NCBI GenBank assembly: GCA_025602905.1
Contig: JAHLKI010000039.1
Location: 62,001-126,000 of the forward strand
Source: Phlyctochytrium arcticum
Lineage: Eukaryota > Chytridiomycota > Chytridiomycetes > Chytridiales > Chytridiaceae
Reading direction: 5' to 3'
Length of the DNA: 64,000 nt
In this document: positions 22,316 to 34,343 of the stretch, piece after piece
Position numbering within the stretch: the stretch's first letter is position 1
Layout of the letters: each line of letters begins with the position of its first letter
Position numbers and translations under genes: made by a program
Notes under the pieces: model-generated
The model's database searches: none
Told to the model about the DNA's origin: nothing
The model's input: the letters and a program-made list of their open reading frames with translations, nothing else

Positions 22316-24849
22316 TCAGTCATGCAGCAGTTGTTGCAATCGCTCCCTGTTGGAAATCAGTGACGTCCTTTGAAGTCAATCTCCAACATACCTTTCTTTT
22401 GAAAGCTGTGCAACACTACTATAGGTTACCTCACACATTTCAGATAAGCGTACCGCGTTCTGCAGGGGTGCCAGTACGTTTTTTGTGTAATGTCCATTCA
22501 GTGGGTCTGTGACAGCAGAAAGCTCTTCAAGGAGGCTTTGGGCGCCTGCCTCCAGCATAGAGTTCCGACAAAGGGACTCAGCCTTGGGTCGACCTAGGGA
22601 GTAGGGGACATCGACAACGCTTCCGCTCATAAGAGCAAATCCATCGTCCATTGAGGCTGCCCACACGCCTTGTTTGCATAAATTAGACCTAAAATCTCCC
22701 CGGTATACATTTACACTTACCGCGATCAATGGTAGCAGATAACATTTTAAGGTTTCTTTCTGCGGACTGGAAGATGTTAAGGAACATAGCTTGTGTTCAA
22801 CATGCTCACTTCGCTCCTACCATTGAACTTGATTCGGCTGCCAGCAAAAGTCCCTGCAATTGACTGAGACGATGTCAATAAATACCGACAAATGGCACTG
22901 GCGCATCTTACTTATCCTCCGTATGAGAGGCTGAGATTTCGCTGCATAACGTTGCCGACTTCGTGGAAAATGGTTCTTCGATATACTCTTTCACCAGTTT
23001 CTGAGTGGCCTGGCTTCTAGAGAGACTGGCTGGCAGAATCTACCAAATTTTGTCAACTTTCCGTAGCATGAAATGCTGACATTCAAACTACCTCGTGCGC
23101 ATAATCCGCAATACTTTTATCAATGCTGCCGTATTGCATCTCATATTTGATGATTTCATCATGAAAGGTCCGCTGATGACAGATGTCAGTTTGATTGGTC
23201 GATGCATCAAGTCAAATCTTATACCAGTGCCGTCTTTTGCGAAAGGTAAGCCTCATGTCTGTGTCGGCATTCTATCCACCGAGAATGCATGTCCTCCAGG
23301 AGGCAGTGTGCCCTCCTCACTTTGTCGCCGACAACTTGTAAGAGAGCGACTAGCACTGACGTTTCGTCACCATTTGACTCAGCTCTATACGGGAGCATGC
23401 TTGAGATCTGTGCTTTAGACAGTGATGTAGAACTTTACCGCACAAGTGAGCTGAGATCTGTTTGCGCAGTAGCGGCTATTACCAAGTTCCCCTGGCATGC
23501 TCTTGAGATGAGGATGTGTTCCTCTATCATACTCTATTTCGTTTTCGATGTTTAGAGCCATACCATTAAGTGACAAAGTGATCCAGGAGTATACACGCAC
23601 CCGTAACGCCGCATCGTAAGATTTTGACCAGTTCCTTCGTACGCTATGAAGGGTAACACGGGATGCTCAATGAGAAATGCTTCGGTACTGATCTCATCAA
23701 GAGGGGTTTACCATGTGGAAAAGCCTTTGCGATCAAAGCTCATGTGCGATTGGGAAGATAGGGGGGGTTTTGGAAGTTTGGCTGACACAGAGTCATGCAT
23801 AGTCCCAAGCGAATGTGCCGGGTCTAAGGAATCAAAGTTCTTCTCATCGTTAACAACGGTCCTGGCAGTATCGCAATGATAACTACAGTACCATGCTTGG
23901 TCTGGAACGAGCAAAGAAAGTCAGTGGGGTCATACTAGAACATCAAATTACCATGATCAAAATCAGCGCATACCCATTGTGGCGGTCCATTAAGGAGAGT
24001 GGGCCTGAAGTAGCTGGCTGTAGAACAGGAGTTCGGCTGGAGTTTTTTGATCCGAAACTAAGAGGAAAATCAGATTTTTCAATCCTGACCCGCCACGGAT
24101 GAGTCCCCATTTTGTACTTACCCATCTGTGAGAGTTTTTGAATTGCGTATCAGATGAAGAAGGCTCTCCAGTTTCTCTAAATATGCGGAATAGTCGTTCC
24201 TGTCAGCACATTTGGCATGGTATTTTCGGGATAGACTGTGGATATTCTGGCGCAGGGAGCGCACACTAGCAGCTGATCTGGAATAAGCAACATAACGTGC
24301 AATGTCACGGGGGAGGTGGTACCAATATTCGATGTCTGGGCCTTCAAGGTATTGAGCTCTCGTAGATGATCATCCTTATTGAATCGCAAGCTAGGGGATA
24401 TTGATTTTTGTGCATCATCATGCTGCTGGCTGTCCCTAAAGTTGACGCTCCTAAATTCTCCGTAAGCGATTATCCTTGCAACAGAGCCCTGACCACCTAC
24501 TTGAGCGATGTGTCGCAAGGTTGCTCGTCTAATTGACTGCCGAGCTGTGAATACACTAGTTCATCGGGGTGAAGGAAAACCGTTCTACCTTTTTGGTACG
24601 ATCCGTTCAGAGAGAAATTTCCAGATAGGAATAAGCTGGTGTTTACAAAGCCTATTTTGCAAGTCAGTTCGCTCGTTCAATGTATGGCTGAAATATGGCC
24701 TACGCGAGTGCTTCGGTACTCGCAAGCGGACCACGAAGGTCTGAGCCCGCTCTGCCATAGCCGAGCGTTTGAGACCAGTGAACCAATTCGGCGGCAGTAT
24801 TTTTTGACGAGTTCGACGCCCGTCCCTCAAGTGAAGAATTATACGCCAT
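22316..24849 (-). CDS. Probable augmin subunit HAUS5-like (many small exons)
   Basis: Augmin (HAUS) recruits gamma-tubulin to spindle microtubules. The N-terminus from ATG 24849 reads MAYNSSLEGRASNSS, then TAAELVHWSQTLGYG, then (next exon) LQNRLCKHQLIPIWKFLSER and SIRRATLRHIAQ. This is the order of HAUS5 proteins, which start with a W..ELGY helix followed by an LC-x-N/H-x-I-P-x-W-x-FL block and an IRRN block. Downstream exons are all helical (LRQNIHSLSRKYHAKCADR, RTFHDEIIKYEMQYG, SLSRSQATQKLVKEYIEE, KRYVWAASMDDG-type region, EELSAVTDPLNGHYTKNVL) and the end reads KERERLQQLLHD, stop 22316. The first intron could not be placed cleanly. Exon borders are approximate. It converges on the ARMH1-like gene with only 26 bp between stops. 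Confidence 0.5.
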
Positions 24850-25026
24850 TTCTCAAGGAAAACCGCTCTGCTCGGAGTCGGAGTTTGTTCACTGGTTCAC
24901 ATTATGGTCAACCAAATCAAAACTGAGGTGTGACAAAAATGTCATGATCTGTCCGGCCTTCCGGACAAAACGTCCGCTTGTACTTTTCACACTTTTTCCA
25001 AGACTGATGCCATCGATAGCTGGATA
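24850..25026. promoter_or_regulatory. Bidirectional promoter: HAUS5-like / SMC4
   Basis: The two divergent start codons are only 177 bp apart, so both mitotic genes must share this promoter region. It contains an inverted CCGGCCTTCCGG-type palindrome around 24953-24965. No clear TATA box. Confidence 0.45.
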
Positions 25027-28000
25027 ATGTTATCCTATTTACAACATACCGATGCTACGCGTCCTTCGCCTCACAATCTCGAACATGCGCCCACCCAGAC
25101 TCTCTCATCCGGGCAGCACGACATGGTGGCCTCGGAAGAAGCACGGCCTCGCCTAGTTATGTGCAAGCTCGTGCTTCGCAACTTCAAATCCTATGCTGGT
25201 GTGGTTGAGGTCGGCCCATTCCATAAGGTAGGCCACATTCCGAGCTGAACTGTACGAGTGTCTCATCAAAATTGAAAACCAGAGTTTTACTTCGGTAGTT
25301 GGGCCAAACGGTTCTGGCAAATCCAATGTAATCGACGCGCTACTTTTCGTTTTTGGATTCAAGGCCAAGAAGATGCGTCAAGGAAAGCTGTCTGAGCTGA
25401 TTCACAATTCCACAAATCATCAAGATTTACGGAGCTGTTCGGTGGAAGTGCACTTCCAAGAAATTGTTGATTTGGTTAGTTTGTTTATACGAGCAAAATC
25501 TGCAAGATCTGATTCCTTGTGCAATACAGCCTGGCCCCGACGCGTATGAAATTGTTAGCGGATCACAACTCTTGATCTCAAGAACGGTTGAGAAAGGCAC
25601 TTCTGAAAAGAGCCCGGACAAAAGCAGTTATCGGATAAATGGGAAGTTAAGCAACTTTACGGAGGTAACAAATCTACTGAAGCAAAAGGGGGTTGACTTG
25701 GAGCATAAGAGGTTCCTCATTTTACAAGTGAGTCTCAACTACACAGATAATTTGGACCACTGTACCGACATATATCGACCAGGGCGAGGTCGAATCGATT
25801 TCTCTCATGAAACCAAAAGCCCAAAATGACCATGAGGATGGTCTTCTGGAATATCTTGAAGATATTATCGGCACAACACATTTCAAAGAGCCAATTGAGG
25901 AGGCGAATAAGCTGCTGGACGAGCTGAACGAGGAGAGGTCCGAAAAACTGAATCGGCTCACGTTCGTGGAGAAAGATCGGGCATCCCTCGAGGTGGAGAT
26001 ACGCGTAGTGATTGCTGATCGTATCCAACACTGACCAAACTCTCTGACAGGCGAAGCGACAAGAAGCGCTTACGTTCATTCGCACCGAGAACGAACTGGT
26101 TTCACGAAAAAACAAGTTATATCATATTTACGTTTATGAGACCAGCCAGGCATTAGCCACCGCCGAAGAAATTATTTCAGAGCTCAAGGGTCAATTGGAA
26201 CTTGAAACCTCTGCCCACCAAACACTACACCAGGAAGTGAGCCTAATGAATCAAAGCCTCAATGAAATACAAAATGATTATAATGTTCGTGGTACAATAT
26301 TCAGTACGATTTGCCAACTGACAGCACAAACGTAGGCAATTGCGTCAAAAGCAGAAATGGTCAAAGAAGAGCTTCAAAGATACGAGCGAGCTGAAGTGGA
26401 ATTCAAGGAGAAAAATTCGCATTTACTTAAGAAACGGAAAAAGTTGGAGACCACCCTTCACAAAGTAAGGACTAGACCCTGATGCGATATTGCACCAGTC
26501 TGATCACTTATAGTAGGAAGGTCTCGAGCAATCGAGCAATGAAACGTGGATTCGGAACTTTGAGGGTGACCTTGCCAAATCGAATAGGGAAATTGCTCTC
26601 CTTGGTGAAAGCCTTTTGCAGGAAGAGGCCAATTTAGCCACAATAACAGAAAGCTTGCGAGGTATCTGGGAAAGAGCGTCAACATCTGCATATTACTTAC
26701 GTCAGTGACGCACAGGCAAAACGGATGGACTACAGCGACAAGTAGAAAAGTTGCAGGTTCAGCTGGCTCCTTGGACTGAGAAGCGTAATGCGGCAGAAGC
26801 AGAGCTGGAAGTTCTACGTTCTGAAAGAGAACTTCTGCAAAACCAGGCAAACACGGACGAGAAGCTGCTGACAGAAGCATCCGACAGGGTATTGGAGCTG
26901 AAACAAAAAATCTCACACACGGTTCGTGTTCAGTACACCTTTCTTTGGAACATGGCTGACGATACCACAGCAACAAGAAGCACGAGAGCTCGTCAATAGC
27001 AAGCAAGCTACTGAAAAGCAAGCATTGGAATTGAAATCTGAGATAACCGCTTTACGACAAACTGAAGCGAATGCTAAAGGCATCTTCACTGAGGTCGCGA
27101 CCAAGGTTGATGAAGCTCGCGCCTCTTTACAAGCTGCTCAGACGAGAGGCAAAGTACACACAAGTCTACTACAACAGAGCCATGCAGGTCGCATATCTGG
27201 AATTTGTGTAAGTATGCATTTTGAGCATATACATTTCAATTCGTCTTCAACGGATGTGCTGTAGGGACGTTTAGGGGATTTAGGTGTGGTTGATGATAAG
27301 TATGATGTTGCGGTGACAACTGCATGCAGCGCTCTGGATGCTATCGTAGTTGATAGTGTCGAGTCTGCCCAAACCTGCATTGAACATTTACGAAAACAAT
27401 CACTGGGTCGTGCAACCTTTATTTGCCTTGATAAACTTAAGAAATGGGATATGAAGCCGATCAACACACCGGAGAATGTCCCTCGTCTGTTCGACTTGAT
27501 CAAACCAAAGGTTCCCAAATACGCCATAGCATTCTATCAATCCCTACAAGACACCCTCGTAGCCGACGATCTCCCGCAAGCCAACCGAATAGCATTTGGC
27601 TCCGATAAGAGATATCGTGTCGTTACTCTGGATGGCCAGCTAATTGACACATCAGGAACTATGAGCGGCGGAGGTAATAAGGCGCAAAAAGGTGGAATGT
27701 CTTCAAAGTTTCGCTCGGATATCACAACAGAGGCCTTAACGGTTCTGGAGAATGATAAGCAGACTTCTGCGAAGAACTTGGATGAGACAAGGAAAAGAGC
27801 GCAGATGCTAGAGGAGAAACTGGAAGCCCTTACCAACCAGGCCCAACCTCGCTCAAATGCACTGGAGAAGGTCAAAATAGAGTTGAGTTCATTACAGAGT
27901 GCTTTGATTGATGCTGAAAAGCACTTGGCCGAATTAAGGTAAAGCATCTTGAATAGTAGGGTTTTATGTTTCTAATGTAGCTGTAACATGTAGACAGCAA

Positions 28001-29703
28001 CATCGTGGACCCAGTGCCGAGGAGATAAAAAGACACTCTGAGTTAGGAGATCAAATCGAAACCGCTGGCATACGACTTGCAGATTGGCAGCGTCAAGCCG
28101 AAGTGATTGAACAAGAGATCAATAAACTTCAAGAGAAAATCCTTGAAGTTGGTGGACTTGGGTTGCGGTCGCAGAAAGCCAAAGTGGACAGCATCCGGGA
28201 GCAAATTGTGGATGCCAAAACTAAAGTGACAAAACTTCAAGTGGAGAAGTCAACCAAGGAAAAAAATCTTAAAAAGCTGGTGAAGTCTATGGCAAAACTT
28301 GAGGCGGGGTGCGAGGAGATCTCGCAGGAGCTGGAACAATTATCATCCTCCTTAGAAAGCCAGCGACTTCGGGCGGTCGAATTAAAGGCCAGAGTGCAAG
28401 AAGCAGACGAAGTAAGTCAGCACTTTTTCTTCAACTCCAATGAACCACTTTCTAAACCTGTTTCTAGGTATTAGAGGAAAAACAAGAGGAACTGCTAGTT
28501 ATTCGTGAGACTTTGGACAAGAAGGCGGAGGAAATGGGTCAAGTGCGGAAAGCAAAGGTTCGCGACACCAAAGAGCACCTTCTTGTAGCAAAGTTAACCA
28601 TGTGGCAGGCCAAAACCGAAGCGCAACTAGAGGAACAGGTGGAGGCCCGGTCCACCAATCAGAAGCAGTACAGATTCTACCTTCAGGAGATCGAATCAAA
28701 TTTGGTTTTGCAACCAACAGGGTACGGACTTGTGTGGATGATCTTTTGAGTTCCCCTTTTGAAGTTGTTGTAGCAATGCGTCAGAGGATACGAATATGCA
28801 CTTACCGCGCTATGATGCTTCCGACATCGCTGCCTTCAGCAGGCAGAGCATTGAACGAGATATTGAGAAACTCCAAGGTACCTTAAAACGTTCATGTTGG
28901 AGGGGACATATACTCATTTCTGCAGACAAAATCAACGAGGGGACACCCAATCTGGAGGTCTTGCAAGAATATAAGGAGAAGCACGAAGCATATCTGGCCC
29001 GAGCAGCTGACTTGGCACATGTGACTCAACAGCGGGATCAGGCCAAGACAAACTATGAGGACCTTCGGAACAGGCGCTTGACTGAGTTTATGACTGGTTT
29101 CACAAACATTTCGGTCAAACTGAAGGAAATGTATCAGGTAGGCAACCAGTAGTTCCGAAATTCGATCGGGGCGGATTGTAAGAGCATGTTTATTAGATGA
29201 TTACACTCGGAGGCAATGCAGAGCTTGAACTAGTCGACAGTTTGGATCCATTTTCTGAGGGCATCATCTTCAGCGTAATGCCACCAAAGAAAAGCTGGAA
29301 AAACATCTCCAATCTGTCTGGAGGCGAAAAGGTTACAAAGTTTCGTTTCAGATCTCAGCACCATCACTGACACATGCCCGCAGACTCTGAGCTCTTTAGC
29401 ACTGGTTTTCGCTCTCCACCATTTCAAGCCGACGCCATTGTATGTTATGGACGAGATCGATGCCGCACTGGATTTCAGAAATGTCTCCATCGTTGCGAAT
29501 TACATCAAGGAACGAACGAAAAATGCGCAGTTTGTCATCATTAGTCTCCGAAACAACATGTTTGAGCTAGCGGATCGTCTAGTTGGAATATACAAGGTAA
29601 GGAAGCGCAATCCCTGTTGCCTTCCATCATAATATTGACTTGCCATCAGACGGACAACACAACCAAAAGCATCACGATCGACCCTGCTGCTGTTGCAGGA
29701 TGA
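25027..29703 (+). CDS. SMC4: Condensin subunit SMC4
   Basis: ATPase core subunit of condensin, partner of SMC2, needed for mitotic chromosome condensation. Exon 1 is 25027-25227 and exon 2 starts at 25283; about 13 introns in total. N-terminal head: LRNFKSYAGVVEVGPFHKSF, Walker A GPNGSGKSNVIDA, then FGFKAKKMRQGKLSELIHNS, which is SMC4-type. Coiled coil, then hinge near 27280-27560 (VDDKYDVAVTTACSALDAIV, RATFICLDKL) with the SGTMSGGGNK segment after it, a second coiled coil, then the C-terminal head: LSGGEKTLSSLALVFALHHF, Walker B PLYVMDEIDAALDFRNV, NAQFVIISLRNNMFELADRL, and the end SITIDPAAVAG at 29703. The coiled-coil arms look complete. A shorter start at ATG 25123 is possible. Confidence 0.95.
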
Positions 29704-30142
29704 AATCTTTCAAATCTCACATGCAACAAAGAAACAGAGACATAGTAACACTAAGTCAAGCCAAATCCAAATGGCAACAAATACACCTTCATATAATTTA
29801 CACCATCTATACGTGAATAAGTCGAGCGTCTATGGGTTTGGGAAACGCGGACTATATTGCCGCATGAAATAGATTGGGCAGCGTGTCTGCGGCAATAGCG
29901 AGAGTATCGCTGAAACACTGCTAAGTAATACGTTTCGTAAGGACGCTGACCGGTCCCACAGGGGGATAAATCGTATCTTACAAGATGATGACGATCCGTG
30001 TAGCCTCGTGCTACACTCAGTACCTTCGTCCGAGCTTTCAGAATTATACTCATGCCAATGGATTGTGCTACTCAGGGATACCATAACTAAGGTCGAAATC
30101 ACTGCGCACTGTGATGTTTTAGCACTGAAGACTTCAATAGGA
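29704..30142. other. Intergenic region between convergent genes
   Basis: 3' flanks of SMC4 and the DTWD1 gene. The open frames here do not resemble any protein and are not spliced onto either gene. Confidence 0.45.
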
Positions 30143-31163
30143 TCATATGGCCCCTTCCGAAGTATCAAGAGGGCCCTCCACAATCTTTCCACTTTGTGCC
30201 GCCGGTTTCCTGATGTAGTCTTGACTGTCCAACTTTCTTGAAGTGAATGTGCGATCGGGTCTGCCCTGATATACCTGCTGAATGTGCTCCCACTGTTCCC
30301 GAAAGTAGAACAGCAAGTTATCATAGCGGCCGTCGTATGGGACGGTGGTAAATGCTTCATGATACTCGCGAAAGAACCAGTATACGGCTTCGATGGTGGA
30401 AAGAAATTGAGGACCAAACGGCTGGTACCTCCAGAAAAGAGTCGACCTGCTTTGAATCTTAACGTGTTGAAATTTCATCCCGCCAATCGCTTTGGCCATT
30501 GCCTTCCCCTGCCTCCATGTGCCATCCAAAACAATAACCCGATCGAACGCACTAATGTCAACAGCACTTAATGGAAGAGCGTCCTAAACAATTGCTGTTA
30601 GTGAATACCACGGGATCGTATGTGGAGCAAATGTCCTACTTTTGAGGGAAACAATAGTAAACATCTTTCTGGATTTTCATATTCCGACAAATCACTGGAC
30701 TCAATTTTTCGAACAAGATCCTGGACCTACACAGTACTTCATTAGCACTCCCGCCCGTTCCAAGAGAAAGGTATTTCGCTTTTGGTACTGCACCTTAATG
30801 GTTACATCTTCGGAACTCACGAGTTTCGCATGGGTAGAGGTACTTTTGCCTTCAGTTTCCCGAGGATCGCGATATCTGCAAACATATGAGAAAGAACGCT
30901 CCAGTACTTTGACAACATTACTTCTTACATATCGACCTTCAATGGTAGTTTTACTTGGGGAGCTTCATGACCAAGTGCAATGCCTGTGAAAGTGTTTTAG
31001 TTTTGAGTTACCCTATAGCCTTCGATATTGTCTTACCGCAATGAGGACAGAACAACTTTGCGCTTCTGCTACACTGAGGACACCTCTGACGCTCATTGTG
31101 TAAGTCTGATTTCGGCAGTTGATCTATCGAAAACTTTGCAAAGGGATTTTGTGAAGTGCTCAT
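30143..31163 (-). CDS. DTWD1: tRNA-uridine aminocarboxypropyltransferase (DTWD1 type)
   Basis: DTW-domain enzyme that makes acp3U in the tRNA D-loop using S-adenosylmethionine. Five exons, start ATG 31163 (MSTSQNPFAKFSIDQLP). Order: a CxxC...CxxC zinc-binding segment (RCPQCSRSAKLFCPHCG), VKLPLKVDI, RDPRETEGKSTSTHAKLV with SSEDVTIK, LLLFPSK, and the signature DxTW motif in VIVLDGTWRQGKAMAK. Then come STLFWRYQPFGPQFLSTIEA and VYWFFREYHEA, and GRYDNLLFYFREQWEHIQQ, which set it apart from DTWD2. Stop at 30143. Length about 300 residues, normal. All introns are GT-AG and phase-consistent. Confidence 0.88.
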
Positions 31164-31377
31164 TGCCAGCTAAAATAACCTTGTCTTCGTGTCACTTGTG
31201 AGAGTTATAAACAAATTCTTACGTAAAAAAGCTCCGACTACTGGTCCCAAAATGCAATTTTTCACCTCAAATACTTCTATTGTGCTTATCAGGGAAATAC
31301 AAGGGTCGAACTACTTTCAATTCTCCTTCATCCGACAGAGAAATAATTTTTGTGATCCACAAGATATCTAACAATCA

Positions 31378-32959
31378 TGCCTCCTCATCCAGAGAAATGT
31401 ATCTGCGCAGTATGCAGCTGTGGCAAACACAAATTTTGCGAGGTAGCTCGCAAGGTAGAGGGGCACATGGATGGAAACACCGGTAAAGCCTTTCTTGGGG
31501 ATCTGGGCGATGGTATGAATGTTGTATCTAACAAGAGATTCGGTTTTAGAGTATGTTGACAATTACAAGAAATACCAAGTGGAACAGCGCCTTCGCGGCA
31601 AAGCCCAACCACAGCAACTATCAGTCGGTGGAGATTTCAGCGGTTCCACCGAGAAGTAAGCATATGGGGTTTTTGAAGTCACCAGATGCCGCCACTAACG
31701 GCTCGGGCTCGTCCATTAAGTCGAGAGAAATTTGTTCCCCATGCGGTCCCCCCCTTCCATCAGGTAAGAAGATGCCGATTGACCATCTGCATAAATGGCG
31801 ATGCTCAAGTGGGACATCAGGCAAAACGGGTTGAATATGCCAAGAATAACGCTCCCTTTGATGGGACTACCACCCAAAAACACGATTACCCGGCTTGGCC
31901 TGTAGGTTCCGCCCCAAGTATGCGACCCAAAGCTGCATATGTTGAGAACCAAGGTGAGTAGCAAGAAAAATCATTCTGCATCCACTCACGAGAAACTGAT
32001 GCATATTTCAAATTCCAGCCAAATTCGACGGGCAGACTACTACTCGTCGAGATTTTGGGCCCGTTGAATTACCCCCCAGAGCATTTCGTAAACAGCCTGA
32101 ATACACAAAAAGTGGCACCGTATTCGAAGGAACAACCACGCACAACGCTGACTATAAAGCCTGGGATGTACCAAGTCATTCTCGAGTTCGGAAGATTGCA
32201 GACTATGTCAGTCCTAAAGAGGATCGGTAGGAGAGACACGAAACTCCATAAAATAGTCATTTTCACTAACCGGCAAACTTAGTGAATTTAAATCGACAAC
32301 CGCAACTGCATATATCGGTCACCCGATGACTAGAACGCAGGGGATGGTAAGAGAAGAGCACATAGTGGCGCCTTTCGCGATTCATACTGCAACGATGTTC
32401 TGATTCGAATCATTTTGCAGATGCCCCGAGAAGCGTATGTGACGTCCAGTGCAAAGTTTGACGGAGTTACGACTACACAAGACAGCTTCCGTCACTGGGA
32501 CTTGCCTGAAAAGGCTCCCAAGCATAAGGCAGCTTATGTTCCAAGCGGCGCTCATTTCCAAGATGAAACCACTTGTAATGCTAGCTCCGATTATGTCCCG
32601 TCAACATGCTCTAATGATATCCTTTAGATCGAGATAATTATCAACCCAAGGCCGTGGAGAGAACGCTTCATGTCGCACCCAAGTATCAAGCTGTCACAAC
32701 GAAATTTGAAGGGACAAGTACTCATCGCACTGACTTCCAAAGTCCCGGTCGCACCGCCAGGGAGCCTGATTTTAGCCCCAGAGCTGCCTATAACCCACAA
32801 CATGATGACCGTGACTGGGGAACTACGATGCGATCGCAGTACACCCCCAAGCCCATTCCGCGTTGTCCCGCTGTGAGCTGGATACCTCTTGAACGGGAGA
32901 GACATAGCGACGGCCACGTATACCTGGCACCCGGCCAGCGCCCAGAACTTGCAGCATAG
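31378..32959 (+). CDS. SAXO/FAM154-like microtubule (axoneme) stabiliser
   Basis: SAXO proteins bind the inside or surface of stable microtubules through repeated Mn motifs and localise to flagella, basal bodies and centrioles. Start ATG 31378. The N-terminal Cys-rich signature is CICAVCSCGKHKF (family: CICxxCxCGxHxCPH). About eight exons follow with repeated units of the form (F/Y)xxxTTxxxD(F/Y)xxW: APFDGTTTQKHDYPAWPVG, AKFDGQTTTRRDFGPVELP, TVFEGTTTHNADYKAWDVP, AKFDGVTTTQDSFRHWDLP, HFQDETTYRDNYQPK and TKFEGTSTHRTDFQSP. The protein ends GHVYLAPGQRPELAA at 32959. Early exon borders (31378-31765) are tentative. This gene implies an axoneme and so a flagellated life stage. Confidence 0.85.
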
Positions 32960-33204
32960 GTGTCTTCATGAGTCTAGTAAAGTGTGGTTGCTGCTCTGTT
33001 CTTCTCGATCTACTTAAAACTCACTGGAAAAGTGATGGTAATACATAACGGTTGTAACTGTTGATAAGGAGATTCTCGTACTTTTCTTTAGAAAAGCCGT
33101 GATTCTGTCACAAGTGACACGCGTTGCGATGACAGGGACCTCCAAAATCTCGCCGCTCCAGCTTGGCATTTCATAAATTTTTCCCCAGTTTTTTTCGGCA
33201 CACA

Positions 33205-34209
33205 ATGAGCTCGTCCTACGGCACAAACCCGCACGACAATGAAGGTTTCGAGCCATACGAATTCGGAGGTTTTGGCGCGCAGCCGGATTCCTCCAAAGGC
33301 ACCGGGCCCGGCTTTCCAGGCGATCTAGGAGCATCGGTTTTCATTCCGGTCAACGGAAACATGAACTCAGGCTCTGCAGGATCCCCTCAACTTAGCACGC
33401 TGGATGAACCTGTATCCGCTACTCTTGTAAGAATTCGTTAAAGCTGCCCCACAATGATTGGATACTTATTTTATGTACCCAGCTGCGAGACTTACGAAGT
33501 ATTGGGGTAAAACTCCGGCAAGTACTCCTTCCAAGAAACAACAACAAAAGCATCCTGAAAGACTGTAAGTAATTAGACGGGCGCTGCATTGTTATTCGAG
33601 TTGTCTAAAGGGACGTAGGGGATCTTTGGGGCCCATTGCTTCTCTGCTTGGCATTATCAATGTAGGTACTTACCCTTGGCCTACGGAATGTACTGACGTT
33701 TCATCCCAGACGGCTGAGTCTCACCGCTAACCCCGATCAGGGACCCCAGGTCTTCACGGCAATATTTGTTATTGTATGGTGTGGAGCAGCAGTCATTACA
33801 TTTAACTCGAAACTTCTCGGCGGCACTCTGTGAGTATCTACATATTTGGCGCAAGTCCCCGATCTTCGCTAATGTTGATTAGATCTTTTTTCCAGAGTGT
33901 ATGCGTCTTGGGCTACTGCATATTTCCTCTAGTCCTCGTAAGCATAGTAACGCTTTTCATTGGACCTCCTGTGATTCGAGCCATTCTGGCATTGGTATCA
34001 TATGCGTGGTCTGTATATGGTAAGTGCGCTGGACTGAATCAGTTTGGGATGAACAAACATTAACGCTGCAATTTTTGTCATCAGCCTCAATAGGTTTTTT
34101 CTCTGACGTTAGCCTTGAGAATCGTCGGACTCTGGCCATCTATCCTCTTTGTCTCTTTTACTTTGTTCTCGCATGGATGGTGATGATCTCAAAGTCCATT
34201 CTTGGTTAA
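33205..34209 (+). CDS. Yip1-domain Golgi membrane protein (YIPF6 type)
   Basis: Multi-pass protein of early Golgi and COPII traffic, interacting with Rab GTPases. Six exons (33205-33426, 33483-33564, then four more to 34209). The N-terminal 70 residues are a polar cytosolic tail. Then STLDEPVSATLLRDLRSIG, VKLRQVLLPRNNNKSILKD and WDLWGPLLLCLALS (the YIPF6-type DLWGPLxxC motif), then VFTAIFVIVWCGAAVITFNS, KLLGGTLSFFQSVCVLGYC and the remaining helices, ending MVMISKSILG. Five membrane segments, about 245 residues, normal length. Phases agree across all introns. Confidence 0.9.
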
Positions 34210-34343
34210 AGAAAGGGACTGATTGCTTAGCGCCCAAAAGTCTCCGTAACTAAGAGCCATATGGCGGCAATGGCCTGCCTAGGCACATGGGTAGATTCAG
34301 CGTCATATCTTTTTGTACATAAATATCCTCATGCTAAAGATTC

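Noticed and set aside
29751..30053. 100-residue minus-strand frame downstream of DTWD1
   Set aside because: Lies beyond the DTWD1 stop with no matching splice phase; composition unlike coding sequence.
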